In this document: piece after piece, positions 10,223-19,902 of the stretch
Position numbering within the stretch: the first letter of the stretch is position 1
How the letters are laid out: each line of letters starts with the position of its first letter
From: Thalassobius vesicularis
GTDB taxonomy: Bacteria; Pseudomonadota; Alphaproteobacteria; Rhodobacterales; Rhodobacteraceae
Reading direction: 5' to 3'
NCBI RefSeq assembly: GCF_004799325.1
Contig: NZ_SSMD01000001.1
Coordinates: forward strand, 620,001-684,000
DNA length: 64,000 bases
Notes under the pieces: model-generated
Seen by the model: only the letters and a program-made list of their open reading frames with translations
The model's database searches: none
Told to the model about the DNA's origin: nothing
Program-made: the position numbers and the translations under genes

Positions 10223-10808
10223 CTGCCATACCCTTGCGTATCTTGGCCAGAATGGCCTGAACCTGCGCCTTTGCGTGTTCCGGCGTGTCGGTGATGACGA
10301 CATAGTCCGCGCGTTCGCGTTTCTCGGCGTCGGGGGTTTGCTTGGCCTTGATCGCCTCGAACTGTGCTTCGGTCATGGTGCCGCGGGCCAGAACGCGGGC
10401 GCGCTGAACGTCCTCGGGGGCCGAGACGACCAGAACGGCGTCCATGTTCCGGTTGCCGCCGGTTTCAAACATCAGGGGGACGTCGAAGACCAGAATGTCG
10501 GCGGCGGCCTGCGCGATGAAGTCGGCGCGGTCCTGACCGACCAGCGGATGGACGATCGCCTCGATCCGTTTGAGGGCGGTGGGGTCGGCCATGATGATCG
10601 CCTTCAACCGGTCGCGGGACACCGCACCGTTTTCGATGGCGTCGGGAAAGGCGGCCTGCATCGGTGCGACGGCCAGACCGCCGGGGGCGTACAGTCGGTG
10701 CACGGCGGCATCGGCGTCCCAGACGGCGCAACCTTCGTCGGCCAGCAGTTTCGCGGTGGTCGATTTACCCATGCCGATAGAGCCGGTCAGGCCGAGTTTG
10801 AAGCTCAT
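10215..10808 (-). CDS. coaE: Dephospho-CoA kinase
   Basis: 197 residues from ATG 10808. The P-loop is GSIGMGKST at residues 8-16. Other family sequences are [14 protein letters not shown] and [12 protein letters not shown]. It phosphorylates the 3'-hydroxyl of dephospho-CoA, the last step of CoA synthesis. It overlaps aroE by four bases (ATGA), so the run aroE-coaE-dnaQ is probably cotranscribed from the side of the proposed origin. Confidence 0.95.
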   Translation of the reverse strand: MSFKLGLTGSIGMGKSTTAKLLADEGCAVWDADAAVHRLYAPGGLAVAPMQAAFPDAIENGAVSRDRLKAIIMADPTALKRIEAIVHPLVGQDRADFIAQAAADILVFDVPLMFETGGNRNMDAVLVVSAPEDVQRARVLARGTMTEAQFEAIKAKQTPDAEKRERADYVVITDTPEHAKAQVQAILAKIRKGMADA

Positions 10809-11638
10809 TCCAGGATCACTTTCCGTACAGTTTCGTCCACTTCGGGGCGCTGGCCGAACCAACGCTCAAAGCCCGGAACGGCCTGATAAATCAGCATTCC
10901 CAGCCCGTCCACGGTGTGGCAGCCGATCTCCTCGGCGACTTGCAGAAGGTGGGTTTTCAGCGGGGTGTAGACGATGTCGGTGACAACGGCCTGTTTTTGC
11001 AGACCGTCGAGGGGGATGCGCAGCTCGGGTTTGCCGGTCATGCCAAGGGCGGTGGTGTTCACGACCAATGCGGCGTCCTCTAGCGCGTTGCCGGCCTGCA
11101 CCCAGTCGACGACCTGAATGCGGGTGCCAAATTCGTGGTGCAGCGCATCGGCGCGCAGGCGGGTACGGTTGGACAACATGATCTCGGGCACGCCGGCATG
11201 CAGCAGAGAGGCAAGGATCGCGCGCGAGGCACCGCCGGCACCCAGAACCATCGCGGGACCGGCCTTGGGATCCCAGTCCGGCGCGCCCTGACGGAGGTTT
11301 TCGATAAACCCATACCCATCGGTATTGTCGGCGTAGATCTTGCCGTCTTCGCGGAAAGTCAGCGTGTTCGCCGCCCCGATCAACGTCGCGCGGTCCGAGG
11401 CGACGTCGGCGATTTCCAGCGCGGCCTCTTTATGGGGGACGGTGACGTTGGCGCCGACGAAACCGACCTTGGGCAGGGTGCGCAGCACGGTTTCCAGATC
11501 GTCGGGCGCGACATCCATCGGGACATAGAAGCCCGGCAGCCCGTATTTCCGCAACCAATGGCCATGCAGACGCGGCGATTTGGAATGCGCGACGGGGTGG
11601 CCAATCACACCAGCCAGGGGAATACGCGGCGAACTCAT
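10805..11638 (-). CDS. aroE: Shikimate dehydrogenase
   Basis: 277 residues. The substrate site motif is HPVAHSKSPRLHG, with serines for shikimate, and the catalytic lysine is in VTVPHKEAALE. The NADP-binding loop is VLGAGGASRAILASL. It reduces 3-dehydroshikimate in aromatic amino-acid synthesis. It overlaps maf and coaE by four bases on either side. The length is that of the AroE family proper. Confidence 0.96.
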   Translation of the reverse strand: MSSPRIPLAGVIGHPVAHSKSPRLHGHWLRKYGLPGFYVPMDVAPDDLETVLRTLPKVGFVGANVTVPHKEAALEIADVASDRATLIGAANTLTFREDGKIYADNTDGYGFIENLRQGAPDWDPKAGPAMVLGAGGASRAILASLLHAGVPEIMLSNRTRLRADALHHEFGTRIQVVDWVQAGNALEDAALVVNTTALGMTGKPELRIPLDGLQKQAVVTDIVYTPLKTHLLQVAEEIGCHTVDGLGMLIYQAVPGFERWFGQRPEVDETVRKVILE

Positions 11639-12234
11639 GCTTGCAAATCTCCACGCACGGTCAGGTAATTCAACAACTCAATCAGGGGCAGGCCCAGCAC
11701 GTTAAAGTAATCGCCATCGACCCGGGAAAACAAGCGGATGCCTTCTTCTTCCAGCTTATAGGCCCCGACGCAGTAAGAGATGCCGGGCCAGTTGCGATCC
11801 AGGTAACCGTCCAGGAACGCGTCTGAAAACTCGCGCATTTGCAGGCGAACCTGCCCGACATGGCGCCAGATCGGTTTGCCGTTCTCGCAGAGCACCGCAG
11901 CTGACAGCAGCATGTGCCGCTGGCCGCGCATCGCCAGCAGCTGGGCGCGGGCATCATCGCGGTCGCGCGGTTTCGACAGAACCTGGCCGCCCAGGTCCAG
12001 CACCTGATCGCAACCCAGAACCAAGCGGTCCGGCGTGCGTTCGCTGATCTTCAGCGCCTTCATCTCGGCCAGGGTATCGGCGATATCGCGGGGGGTCGCT
12101 TGTTCCGCCTGCAAGGCGTCGCGGACCATCTCTTCGTCGATTCGCGGCTTGGCGATTTCAAAGGGAACCCCGGCGTTGCGCAGCAGTTGCTGCCGGATTT
12201 CGGACCCTGACGCCAGGATCAGCGGATGCGACAT
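11635..12234 (-). CDS. Maf family nucleotide pyrophosphatase
   Basis: 199 residues. It begins LILASGSEIRQQLL, the Maf signature, and has LGCDQVLDL and a C-terminal segment GLPLIELLNYL. Maf proteins hydrolyse non-canonical or methylated nucleoside triphosphates. The expected SPR of the motif ASxSPRR is SEIR here, as in the alphaproteobacterial subgroup. It is the first gene leftward from the proposed origin; the start codon is overlapped by a perfect DnaA box at 12234-12242. Confidence 0.92.
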   Translation of the reverse strand: MSHPLILASGSEIRQQLLRNAGVPFEIAKPRIDEEMVRDALQAEQATPRDIADTLAEMKALKISERTPDRLVLGCDQVLDLGGQVLSKPRDRDDARAQLLAMRGQRHMLLSAAVLCENGKPIWRHVGQVRLQMREFSDAFLDGYLDRNWPGISYCVGAYKLEEEGIRLFSRVDGDYFNVLGLPLIELLNYLTVRGDLQA

Positions 12235-12242
12235 GTGGATAA
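12234..12242 (-). promoter_or_regulatory. Perfect DnaA box
   Basis: TGTGGATAA, the reverse complement of TTATCCACA. The first base overlaps the maf start codon, so DnaA bound here would also touch maf transcription. Confidence 0.75.
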
Positions 12243-12692
12243 CCTCGTGGAAGACGTTAGGAACTTCTTAAGGAAGGATTGGGTACAAGTCATGGGGGAA
12301 CGGGCCGTTCACGGATTTCCACGATTTTCGGGGACGGCTTTCGCAGGTTTTCCCCATGCGGAAAAGGAAAAGCCCCGGTTTGGGGATAAACGGACCTGTG
12401 CACAGTTCATACAGAAGTCATCCACAGGGTGGAATCCATTTTTCGTTTATCAAGACATTGAAATTGCTCGGTCTTTCTTTGGTTTTTCTGCAGGCGCAAA
12501 AAGTTTTCCCCAGACAGAACCGTTTTGCCCGGGCTTATGGGAAACCCCTTGGGATAACTCAATAATCCACGGAAAATCGCCTCCCATAATCATCATCATC
12601 CTTTCTTTTCTTTATATTTATTTAAGAGGAGAAGGGCCTAACCCTCCGGGGAATTGACTCGGGGGGTCTGGGGCCGTATCTAACCCGGCAAG

Positions 12693-12706
12693 CCCCCGTC
12701 CGGGGG
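12693..12706 (+). promoter_or_regulatory. GC-rich hairpin in the rho leader
   Basis: CCCCCG pairs with CGGGGG across a very short loop, about 62 bases before the rho start. It lacks a T run, so it is not a normal terminator. It may structure the rho leader, since rho genes are commonly autoregulated through their leaders; this is inference only. Confidence 0.35.
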
Positions 12707-12767
12707 AACTGTACTTCCACATAGAAGAATGAATGCCAGTCCCACGGGGCTGACAGAGGTATATTCC

Positions 12768-14039
12768 ATGACCGAGCAACGCTTGAACCTGTCCGATCTC
12801 AAGGCCAAGAGCCCCAAAGACCTGTTGGCCATGGCCGAGGAGCTGGAGATCGAGAACGCCTCGACCATGCGCAAGGGCGAGATGATGTTCCAGATCCTGC
12901 GCGAGATGGCGGACGAAGGTTGGGTCATCGGTGGCGACGGCGTGCTGGAAGTGCTGCAGGACGGTTTCGGGTTCCTGCGCTCGCCCGAAGCGAACTATCT
13001 GCCCGGTCCCGATGACATCTACGTGTCGCCCGACATGATCCGCCAACACTCGCTGCGGACCGGGGACACCATCGAAGGCGTGATGAAAGCGCCGGAAGAG
13101 AATGAGCGGTACTTTGCGCTGACCGAGGTGACCTCGATCAACTTTGAGAACCCGGAACGTGCGCGCCACAAGATCGCGTTCGACAACCTGACGCCGCTGT
13201 ACCCCGACGAACGCCTGAAGATGGAGATCGAGGACCCGACGATCAAGGATCGCTCGGCCCGGATCATCGACCTGGTGGCCCCGATCGGGAAAGGCCAGCG
13301 TGCGCTGATCGTGGCGCCGCCGCGGACGGGTAAGACGGTGCTGCTGCAGAACATCGCGCACTCGATCGAAACCAACCACCCGGAATGCTATCTGATCGTC
13401 CTGCTGATCGACGAACGCCCCGAAGAGGTGACGGACATGCAGCGCTCGGTGAAGGGCGAGGTCGTGTCCTCGACCTTCGACGAACCGGCGACGCGCCACG
13501 TGGCCGTGTCCGAAATGGTCATCGAAAAGGCCAAGCGTCTGGTCGAGCATAAACGAGATGTTGTGATCCTTCTCGACTCGATCACAAGACTTGGTAGGGC
13601 GTTCAACACTGTTGTGCCGTCGTCGGGTAAGGTTCTGACCGGTGGTGTGGACGCGAACGCGCTGCAACGGCCCAAGCGGTTCTTTGGTGCGGCCCGGAAT
13701 ATCGAGGAGGGCGGCTCGCTGACCATCATCGCGACGGCGCTGATCGACACGGGTTCGCGGATGGACGAAGTGATCTTTGAAGAATTCAAAGGCACCGGTA
13801 ACAGCGAGATCGTTCTGGATCGCAAGGTCGCGGACAAGCGCGTCTTCCCGGCGATGGACATCCTCAAATCCGGCACCCGGAAAGAGGACCTGCTGGTGGA
13901 CTCGAAAGACCTGCAGAAGACCTTTGTCCTGCGCCGCATCCTGAACCCGATGGGGACCACGGACGCGATCGAGTTCCTGATCTCGAAACTGAAGCAAACC
14001 AAGACGAACGGCGAATTCTTCGACTCGATGAACGCCTAA
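12768..14039 (+). CDS. rho: Transcription termination factor Rho
   Basis: 423 residues from ATG 12768 ([10 protein letters not shown]), with AGAGG upstream; a longer in-frame start at 12729 has no support. The N-terminal Rho and cold-shock-like RNA-binding regions include [20 protein letters not shown]. The ATPase core has Walker [12 protein letters not shown] and Walker [17 protein letters not shown]. Rho is a hexameric RNA-translocating ATPase that ends untranslated transcripts. It opens the rightward origin-side run. A long gap with structure lies upstream, so its promoter is probably in the oriC-like region. Confidence 0.97.
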   Translation: MTEQRLNLSDLKAKSPKDLLAMAEELEIENASTMRKGEMMFQILREMADEGWVIGGDGVLEVLQDGFGFLRSPEANYLPGPDDIYVSPDMIRQHSLRTGDTIEGVMKAPEENERYFALTEVTSINFENPERARHKIAFDNLTPLYPDERLKMEIEDPTIKDRSARIIDLVAPIGKGQRALIVAPPRTGKTVLLQNIAHSIETNHPECYLIVLLIDERPEEVTDMQRSVKGEVVSSTFDEPATRHVAVSEMVIEKAKRLVEHKRDVVILLDSITRLGRAFNTVVPSSGKVLTGGVDANALQRPKRFFGAARNIEEGGSLTIIATALIDTGSRMDEVIFEEFKGTGNSEIVLDRKVADKRVFPAMDILKSGTRKEDLLVDSKDLQKTFVLRRILNPMGTTDAIEFLISKLKQTKTNGEFFDSMNA

Positions 14040-14063
14040 ACGGGCGACCAGAGGACCGGAAAG

Positions 14064-15350
14064 ATGGACACGATTTTCGCCCTTGCCACGGCCCACGGCA
14101 AGGCCGGGGTCGCGGTAATCCGCGTTTCCGGGCCGTCGGCGCATGCCGCGTGCAAGGCGTTGTGCGGGGATATTCCGCAGCCGCGCAAAGCCAGCCTTCG
14201 CCTGCTGAAAGATCAGGACGGCGTGCGTCTGGACGAGGCACTGGTACTGACCTTCGCGGATCGGCATAGCTTTACCGGCGAGGAAGTGGTCGAGTTTCAG
14301 CTGCACGGCAGTACTGCCGTTGTCGCGGCTGTTCTGCGTGTTCTGGGATCGCTGGAGGGGCTTCGGCAGGCGGAACCGGGGGAATTTACCCGGCGCGCGC
14401 TGGAAAACGGCCGGCTTGATCTGGCCCAGGTCGAAGGGCTGGCCGACTTGATCGAGGCCGAGACCGAGGCGCAACGGCGTCAGGCCCTGCGGGTTTTGTC
14501 CGGGGATCTGGGAAAACGGGCCGAGCAATGGCGGCGCGATCTGATCCGTGCGGCGGCGCTGTTGGAGGCCACGATTGATTTCGCGGATGAGGAAGTGCCC
14601 ACGGATGTCTCGCCCGAAGTGACCGAGTTGGTGGACCGGACGGTGGACAGCCTGCAACGCGAAGTCGATGGCACCAAGGCCGCCGAACGGGTGCGCACGG
14701 GTTTCGAGGTCGCCATTGTTGGCGCGCCGAATGTCGGGAAGTCGACGCTGCTGAACGCCCTGGCGGGGCGCGAGGCAGCGATCACCTCGGAATATGCGGG
14801 CACGACGCGTGATGTGATCGAGGTTCGGATGGACCTGGGCGGTTTGCCGGTGACCTTGCTGGATACCGCCGGGCTGCGCGAAACGCAGGATAAGATCGAG
14901 GAAATCGGGATTGCACGGGCACGTCAGCGCGCCTCGCTTGCGGATCTGCGGGTGTTTCTGATCGAAGGCGGGCAGCATCCGGACTTTGCGCCTGAGCCCG
15001 AAGATATCGTCCTGCGCGCCAAGGCGGACACGCTGGAGGACAAGGGCGACGCGATCTCGGGACTGAGTGGCGAGGGTGTTACGAATCTGATAGAACGGAT
15101 CACTCAGGTGCTGGTGGGGCGTGCCTCGAATATCGGGGTGGCCACGCGGGAGCGGCACAGGCTAGCGATGCAGCGGGCGGTTCAAAACCTGCAAGTCGCG
15201 CGGGAATATGTTTTGATCGGCGAAAACGTCACCGATTTGGCGGCCGAAGAAGTTCGTAGTGCGATCCGCGCCCTGGATTCCCTGGTCGGTCGCATCGATG
15301 TCGAAAACGTGCTGGACGAGATTTTCGCCAGCTTCTGTCTTGGGAAGTGA
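14064..15350 (+). CDS. mnmE: tRNA modification GTPase MnmE
   Basis: 428 residues. The N-terminal tetrahydrofolate-binding domain is followed by a helical domain that carries an inserted G domain at about residues 215-370. G motifs are [12 protein letters not shown] and LLDTAGLRE. The protein ends CLGK, the C-(I/L/V)-GK tail typical of the family. With MnmG it makes the 5-carboxymethylaminomethyl group on wobble uridine 34. It lies 24 bp after rho and directly precedes mnmG. Confidence 0.97.
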   Translation: MDTIFALATAHGKAGVAVIRVSGPSAHAACKALCGDIPQPRKASLRLLKDQDGVRLDEALVLTFADRHSFTGEEVVEFQLHGSTAVVAAVLRVLGSLEGLRQAEPGEFTRRALENGRLDLAQVEGLADLIEAETEAQRRQALRVLSGDLGKRAEQWRRDLIRAAALLEATIDFADEEVPTDVSPEVTELVDRTVDSLQREVDGTKAAERVRTGFEVAIVGAPNVGKSTLLNALAGREAAITSEYAGTTRDVIEVRMDLGGLPVTLLDTAGLRETQDKIEEIGIARARQRASLADLRVFLIEGGQHPDFAPEPEDIVLRAKADTLEDKGDAISGLSGEGVTNLIERITQVLVGRASNIGVATRERHRLAMQRAVQNLQVAREYVLIGENVTDLAAEEVRSAIRALDSLVGRIDVENVLDEIFASFCLGK

Positions 15351-15354
15351 GGAG

Positions 15355-15370
15355 TGTTTCACGTGAAACA
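15355..15370. promoter_or_regulatory. Perfect parS centromere site in the mnmG start region
   Basis: TGTTTCACGTGAAACA, a perfect 16-base palindrome identical to the general ParB-binding consensus. The GTG of its central CACGTG is the probable mnmG start codon (15363). It is about 2.5 kb from parA and 2.6 kb from the origin candidate. Confidence 0.92.
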
Positions 15371-17231
15371 ATTCGACTTCGAGGTTGTGGTGATTGGCGG
15401 CGGGCATGCGGGCTGCGACGCTGCGCATGCGTCTGCTCGGATGGGCGCGCGCACTGCTTTGGTCACGCTAAAGCGTGAGGGGCTGGGTGTGATGTCCTGC
15501 AACCCAGCGATTGGTGGCTTGGGTAAGGGGCATCTGGTTCGAGAGATCGACGCGCTGGACGGCGTGATGGGTCGCGTTGCGGATATGTCGGGCATCCAGT
15601 TTCGGCTGCTTAACCGTCGTAAGGGGCCTGCGGTTCAGGGGCCGCGCACGCAATCTGACCGCAAACTCTATCGCCAAGCGATGCGGCATGAGATCGAAAC
15701 CCAGGAAAACCTGCAAGTTGTCGAGGGCGAAGCCGTCGATCTGATCATGTCCGAAGGGCGCGTGTCCGGGGTTGTGCTTGAGGATGGAAGCCAGCTGAGC
15801 GCCCGCAATGTGGTGCTGACCACGGGCACTTTCCTGCGCGGGATCATCCATATTGGCGATCAAAAGCGTCCGGGCGGGCGGATGGGGGATAAGCCCTCGG
15901 TCAAGCTGGCGCAACGGATTGACGATTTCGCGCTGCCGCTGGGCCGCCTGAAAACCGGCACGCCGCCGCGTCTGGATGGGCGCACGATCAAATGGGATCT
16001 GCTGGAGGAACAGCCGGGCGACGAAGATCCGGTGATGTTCTCGTTCCTGTCGAAGGGGCCGTTTGTCCGGCAAATCGCCTGCGGGATCACGCATACCAAC
16101 GAAAAAACGCACCAGATCATTCGGGACAACCTTGGGCGCTCGGCGATGTATGGCGGTCATATCGAGGGGATCGGCCCGCGTTATTGCCCGTCAATCGAGG
16201 ATAAGATCGTTCGATTTGCGGATAAATCCTCTCACCAGATTTTCCTGGAGCCGGAAGGGTTGGACGATCACACGGTCTATCCGAACGGGATTTCGACCTC
16301 GCTGCCCGAGGATGTTCAGCACGATTACGTGCATTCGATCTATGGGCTTGAGGACGCGGTGATCCTGCAACCCGGCTATGCCATCGAATACGACTACGTG
16401 GACCCGCGCGCGCTGGATGATCGGCTGGCGGTGAAAACCGTGCCGGGGCTGTATCTGGCGGGGCAGATCAACGGCACCACGGGGTATGAGGAGGCCGCAG
16501 CGCAAGGTCTGGTGGCTGGTCTGAACGCCGCTGCGGATGCCTTGGGGCGCGATCCGGTGCTCTTCAGCCGGCGCGACAGCTATATCGGCGTGATGGTGGA
16601 TGACCTGATCACGCGCGGCGTGTCGGAGCCTTACCGCATGTTCACCTCGCGCGCTGAATTCCGTTTGTCGCTGCGGGCGGACAACGCCGACCAGCGGCTG
16701 ACGGGCAAGGGGATCGAGGTCGGATGCGTGGGCGAAGCCCGCAAGGTCGCGTTTGAGGACAAGATGGAGCGGTTGGCCGCTGGTAAGGATCGGCTTCTGG
16801 ATCAATCGGTTACGCCGCGCGAACTGTCCGGGCTGGGTATGGCGATCAATCAGGATGGTGCCCGCCGCAACCTGTTCCAAGTTCTCGCATTTCCGGATGT
16901 GACCTTTGACACGCTGCTGAAGATTGACGGCAACCTGTCGGATATCGACAGCGAAATCCGGGCACAGCTGGAGCGTGACGCGCTTTACGCCAACTACATC
17001 GAGCGGCAGCAGCGCGACGTGGATGCAATCAAGCGTGACGAAGATCAGGTGATCCCGGACGGATTCAGCTATGACAATCTGGACGGCCTGTCCAACGAGC
17101 TGCGCAAGAAACTGACGCTGGCTCAGCCGCGGAACCTGGCGCAGGCGGGGCGGGTCGAGGGTATGACCCCGGCCGCGCTGACGCTTTTGCTGGCAAAGCT
17201 GCGTCAGGCAAAGAAGGAGCGTTCGGCTTGA
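15363..17231 (+). CDS. mnmG: tRNA uridine 5-carboxymethylaminomethyl modification enzyme MnmG (GidA)
   Basis: 622 residues from GTG 15363, which has AGGAG eight bases upstream; a GTG at 15354 is an alternative. The protein starts [21 protein letters not shown], which contains the FAD dinucleotide-binding motif [29 protein letters not shown] and the C-terminal helical domain are typical. It uses FAD with MnmE to modify wobble uridine in tRNA. A perfect parS occupies the spacer and the start codon. It overlaps rsmG by a TTGA junction, so the two are translationally coupled. Confidence 0.95.
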   Translation: MKQFDFEVVVIGGGHAGCDAAHASARMGARTALVTLKREGLGVMSCNPAIGGLGKGHLVREIDALDGVMGRVADMSGIQFRLLNRRKGPAVQGPRTQSDRKLYRQAMRHEIETQENLQVVEGEAVDLIMSEGRVSGVVLEDGSQLSARNVVLTTGTFLRGIIHIGDQKRPGGRMGDKPSVKLAQRIDDFALPLGRLKTGTPPRLDGRTIKWDLLEEQPGDEDPVMFSFLSKGPFVRQIACGITHTNEKTHQIIRDNLGRSAMYGGHIEGIGPRYCPSIEDKIVRFADKSSHQIFLEPEGLDDHTVYPNGISTSLPEDVQHDYVHSIYGLEDAVILQPGYAIEYDYVDPRALDDRLAVKTVPGLYLAGQINGTTGYEEAAAQGLVAGLNAAADALGRDPVLFSRRDSYIGVMVDDLITRGVSEPYRMFTSRAEFRLSLRADNADQRLTGKGIEVGCVGEARKVAFEDKMERLAAGKDRLLDQSVTPRELSGLGMAINQDGARRNLFQVLAFPDVTFDTLLKIDGNLSDIDSEIRAQLERDALYANYIERQQRDVDAIKRDEDQVIPDGFSYDNLDGLSNELRKKLTLAQPRNLAQAGRVEGMTPAALTLLLAKLRQAKKERSA

Positions 17232-17836
17232 ACGAATTGCCCATCAATGTTTCACGTGAAACATTAGAGCGGCTGGAGCATTACGCCGACCTGCTGCGCA
17301 AGTGGAATCCGCGGATCAACCTGGTGGCAAAGTCCACGCTGCCCGAGCTGTGGACGCGCCACTTCGTCGATTCTGCGCAGGTTTACTCGCTCGCGCCCGA
17401 TGGGTTTGGTCATTGGGTCGATCTTGGCAGCGGTGGGGGGTTCCCCGGCTTGGTCTGCGCGATCATCGGGGCCGAGAAAAACCCCGATGCACGGTTCACG
17501 TTGGTCGAAAGCGATTCCCGCAAGTCGGTTTTCCTGCGCACCGTCGCGCGAGAGCTTTCGATCCAGACCGAGGTGATTTGCGATCGAATCGAACGGGTTG
17601 ACCCACTGCAGGCCGATGTTCTGTCTGCCCGGGCCTTGGCCGACCTCGACACGTTGCTGGGCTTTGCTGCACAGCATTTGAAAGAATCCGGCGTCGCTTT
17701 GCTGCCAAAAGGCGTCAACTGGGAAAAAGAGCGCCTTGCGGCCGAAGCTTCGTGGTTTTTCAACTGCGAACCCACTAATAGTGGAACGGAATCAGGGGCC
17801 GTTATTCTGAAAATCGGAGGTATTTCCCGTGTCTGA
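17228..17836 (+). CDS. rsmG: 16S rRNA (guanine527-N7)-methyltransferase RsmG (GidB)
   Basis: 202 residues from a TTG start at 17228, with AGGAG eight bases upstream. The SAM-binding motif I is [15 protein letters not shown], followed by the acidic loop [18 protein letters not shown]. It methylates N7 of G527 in 16S rRNA. The first codons (NVSRET) lie in the second perfect parS. The 3' end overlaps parA by eight bases. Confidence 0.95.
   Translation: MNELPINVSRETLERLEHYADLLRKWNPRINLVAKSTLPELWTRHFVDSAQVYSLAPDGFGHWVDLGSGGGFPGLVCAIIGAEKNPDARFTLVESDSRKSVFLRTVARELSIQTEVICDRIERVDPLQADVLSARALADLDTLLGFAAQHLKESGVALLPKGVNWEKERLAAEASWFFNCEPTNSGTESGAVILKIGGISRV
17248..17263. promoter_or_regulatory. Perfect parS centromere site within rsmG
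   Basis: TGTTTCACGTGAAACA, extended to an 18-base palindrome by an A at 17247 and a T at 17264. It encodes NVSRET of RsmG. It is 1.9 kb from the first perfect site and about 0.6 kb before parA. Confidence 0.93.
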
Positions 17837-18638
17837 TCCGACTCGTCCGCTTGGGCCGAAAATCATCGCGGTCGCCAACCAAAAAGGCGGCGTGGGCAAA
17901 ACCACGACCACGATCAACCTGGGCGCCGCGCTGGCTGCCGAGGGGTGCCGCGTTCTGATCGTCGATCTGGATCCGCAGGGGAACGCCTCGACCGGGCTGG
18001 GGATCGAGCCCGAAGACCGCGAATACACGACCTACGAACTGCTGCTGGACGATGTCGGGCTGGATGAGGTCATTCAGAACACGAATTTCCCCGGAATCGA
18101 CATCATTCCTGCCACCGTTGATCTGTCCTCGGCGGATATCGAGCTGATCTCGAACGAAAAGCGGAGCTTTCTGCTGCATGACGCCCTGCGTCAACATGCG
18201 ATGGACGAGCGCGCCTACGATTATATCCTGATCGACTGCCCGCCGTCGCTGAACCTGCTGACGGTCAACGCGATGGTCTCGGCGCATTCCGTACTGGTTC
18301 CGCTGCAGTCGGAATTCTTTGCGCTGGAGGGCCTTTCGCAGCTGATGCTGACCATCCGTGAGGTGCGCCAATCGGCAAATCCGAACCTGCGGATCGAAGG
18401 TGTTGTGTTGACCATGTATGACGCACGCAACAACTTGTCCCAGCAGGTCGAATCCGACGCCCGTACGAACCTGGGTGAGCTGGTTTTTGAAACCGTCATT
18501 CCGCGCAATGTTCGCGTGTCCGAAGCGCCGTCATATGCGATGCCCGTGTTGGAGTATGATCCGGCTTCGAAGGGGGCGCAGGCCTATATCGCCCTTGCGC
18601 GCGAGCTTATGAACAAGAACGTCCGCGCAGCGGCATAA
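17829..18638 (+). CDS. parA: Chromosome-partitioning ATPase ParA
   Basis: 269 residues from a GTG start that overlaps rsmG by eight bases. The deviant Walker A is NQKGGVGKTTTTINLG, including the first lysine K19, and Walker B-like sequences are VLIVDLDPQGNASTG and LIDCPPSLN. This is the MinD/ParA class without an N-terminal DNA-binding domain, as in chromosomal ParA. It binds nucleoid DNA and drives parS-ParB movement. parB follows 16 bp downstream. Confidence 0.97.
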   Translation: MSDPTRPLGPKIIAVANQKGGVGKTTTTINLGAALAAEGCRVLIVDLDPQGNASTGLGIEPEDREYTTYELLLDDVGLDEVIQNTNFPGIDIIPATVDLSSADIELISNEKRSFLLHDALRQHAMDERAYDYILIDCPPSLNLLTVNAMVSAHSVLVPLQSEFFALEGLSQLMLTIREVRQSANPNLRIEGVVLTMYDARNNLSQQVESDARTNLGELVFETVIPRNVRVSEAPSYAMPVLEYDPASKGAQAYIALARELMNKNVRAAA

Positions 18639-18654
18639 CCACCCGGAGGCAAGA

Positions 18655-19557
18655 ATGAGCGAAAAAAGAATGAAGCCCCGCGGCTTGGGCCGTGGCCTGT
18701 CTGCGCTGATGGCGGATGTTTCGGCAGCGGAAACCCGGACGGATGGCGCGACCCCGCGACGCCCGGATATGTCGATTCCGGTCGAAAAGATTTTCCCGAA
18801 CCCCGACCAGCCGCGCCGCACCTTTACGCCGGATCAGCTGCAGGAGCTTTCCGCTTCGATCAAGGAAAAGGGGATCATCCAGCCGCTGATCGTGCGCGAA
18901 CGGCCGGGTCGTGCGGGTGAATACGAAATTGTCGCCGGTGAACGCCGCTGGCGCGCCGCGCAGATGGCGCAGTTGCACATGATTCCGGTTCTGGTGCGCG
19001 ACTTTGACGATGTCGAAGTGCTGGAAGTTGCAATCATCGAGAACATCCAGCGCGCGGATCTGAACGCGGTGGAAGAGGCCGCAGGTTACCGCCAGCTGAT
19101 GGAAAAATTCGGCCACACGCAGGAAAAACTGTCGGAAGTGCTGGGCAAAAGCCGCAGTTACATCGCGAACCTGGTGCGTTTGCTGAACCTGCCCGACGAA
19201 GTGCAGGACTATGTCCGCGAAGGAAAGCTGTCCGCGGGTCACGCGCGTGCGCTGATCACGTCGGATGACCCGGTCGCGCTGGCGCGGCGGGTTATAACGG
19301 GCAATCTGTCGGTGCGCGAGACCGAAAAGCTGGCCAAGGGTGATGTCCCCCGTACCCCCTCGGCCCCGAAATCTGCGCCGCGTGTGGTGGAAAAGGACGC
19401 CGACACCCGTGCGCTAGAGGGGGATTTGTCGGCAAACCTGGGCATGAAGGTTACGATTGACCACACTGCGGGCCAGGAGTCGGGCAAAATTACCGTCAGC
19501 TACAACAATCTGGAGCAGCTGGACGAGATTTGCCGGTTGCTGTCCTCTACGAACTAG
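18655..19557 (+). CDS. parB: Chromosome-partitioning protein ParB
   Basis: 300 residues. It begins with the KPRGLGRGLSALM sequence, then the CTP-binding ParB/Srx domain, with NPDQPRRTF and GERRWRAAQMAQL. A helix-turn-helix follows (LSEVLGKSRSYIANLVRLLNLP). The C-terminal part, rich in small residues then ending in a dimerization domain, is normal. It binds parS and spreads as a CTP-dependent clamp. GGAGG precedes the ATG. Its end overlaps the convergent DUF454 gene by 11 bases. Confidence 0.97.
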   Translation: MSEKRMKPRGLGRGLSALMADVSAAETRTDGATPRRPDMSIPVEKIFPNPDQPRRTFTPDQLQELSASIKEKGIIQPLIVRERPGRAGEYEIVAGERRWRAAQMAQLHMIPVLVRDFDDVEVLEVAIIENIQRADLNAVEEAAGYRQLMEKFGHTQEKLSEVLGKSRSYIANLVRLLNLPDEVQDYVREGKLSAGHARALITSDDPVALARRVITGNLSVRETEKLAKGDVPRTPSAPKSAPRVVEKDADTRALEGDLSANLGMKVTIDHTAGQESGKITVSYNNLEQLDEICRLLSSTN

Positions 19558-19900
19558 GTCGAGACCAGATAAACGTCAGGACTGCGCCCAAGGTGACGGC
19601 CTGGATCAGCAGGATCAGCGGACGCAGGCCAAGGATCAGTGAAATCCCGAACACAACGGCGATGGAAAGCGTGGCGATGCGCTTTCCTTTGGCGCTAATC
19701 GCGCCGCGTTGCTGCCAATCCTGAATGGGAGGCCCGAACGTCGGGTGCGACAAAAGCCAGTTGTGAAGCCGCTCGCTGGATCTGGCGAAAAAGAACGCGG
19801 CCAGGATCATCATGGGGACGGTCGGCACCAGTGGCAGAACGATGCCTGCGATGCCGATTGCGACACTAATCAACCCCAAAATGGCCCAAACGTACCGCAT
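19547..19900 (-). CDS. YbaN/DUF454 family inner-membrane protein
   Basis: 117 residues from ATG 19900 (MRYVWAILG), three bases after the hemW stop on the same strand, so probably an operon tail. Hydrophobic segments are at about residues 3-35 and 68-107. PLVPTVPMMILAAFFFARSSERLHNWLLSHPTFGP is the DUF454 signature region. The function is unknown. Confidence 0.85.
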   Translation of the reverse strand: MRYVWAILGLISVAIGIAGIVLPLVPTVPMMILAAFFFARSSERLHNWLLSHPTFGPPIQDWQQRGAISAKGKRIATLSIAVVFGISLILGLRPLILLIQAVTLGAVLTFIWSRPSS

Positions 19901-19902
19901 CT

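Larger units (their letters stand above)
12234..12767. other. Candidate chromosomal replication origin (oriC) in the maf-rho gap
   Basis: A 533 bp gap between divergent maf and rho without a credible gene. TGTGGATAA at 12234-12242 is a perfect DnaA box. TGGGGATAA (12381-12389) and TCATCCACA (12418-12426) each have one mismatch. TTTTCCCCA occurs at 12348-12356 and 12504-12512, and there is a CTGTGCACAG palindrome at 12396-12405. The 12575-12632 stretch is strongly AT-rich, with a pyrimidine-rich run, and could be the unwinding element. Two GANTC methylation sites are present (12432-12436 and 12656-12660). The neighbours (leftward maf-aroE-coaE-dnaQ, rightward rho-mnmE-mnmG-rsmG-parA-parB) match known alphaproteobacterial origin neighbourhoods, although hemE is absent here. 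Confidence 0.7.

Noticed and set aside
12618-15158. 846-residue antisense frame over rho and mnmE
   Set aside because: A shadow of two certain genes; composition rich in Arg, His and Gln, as for reversed codons.
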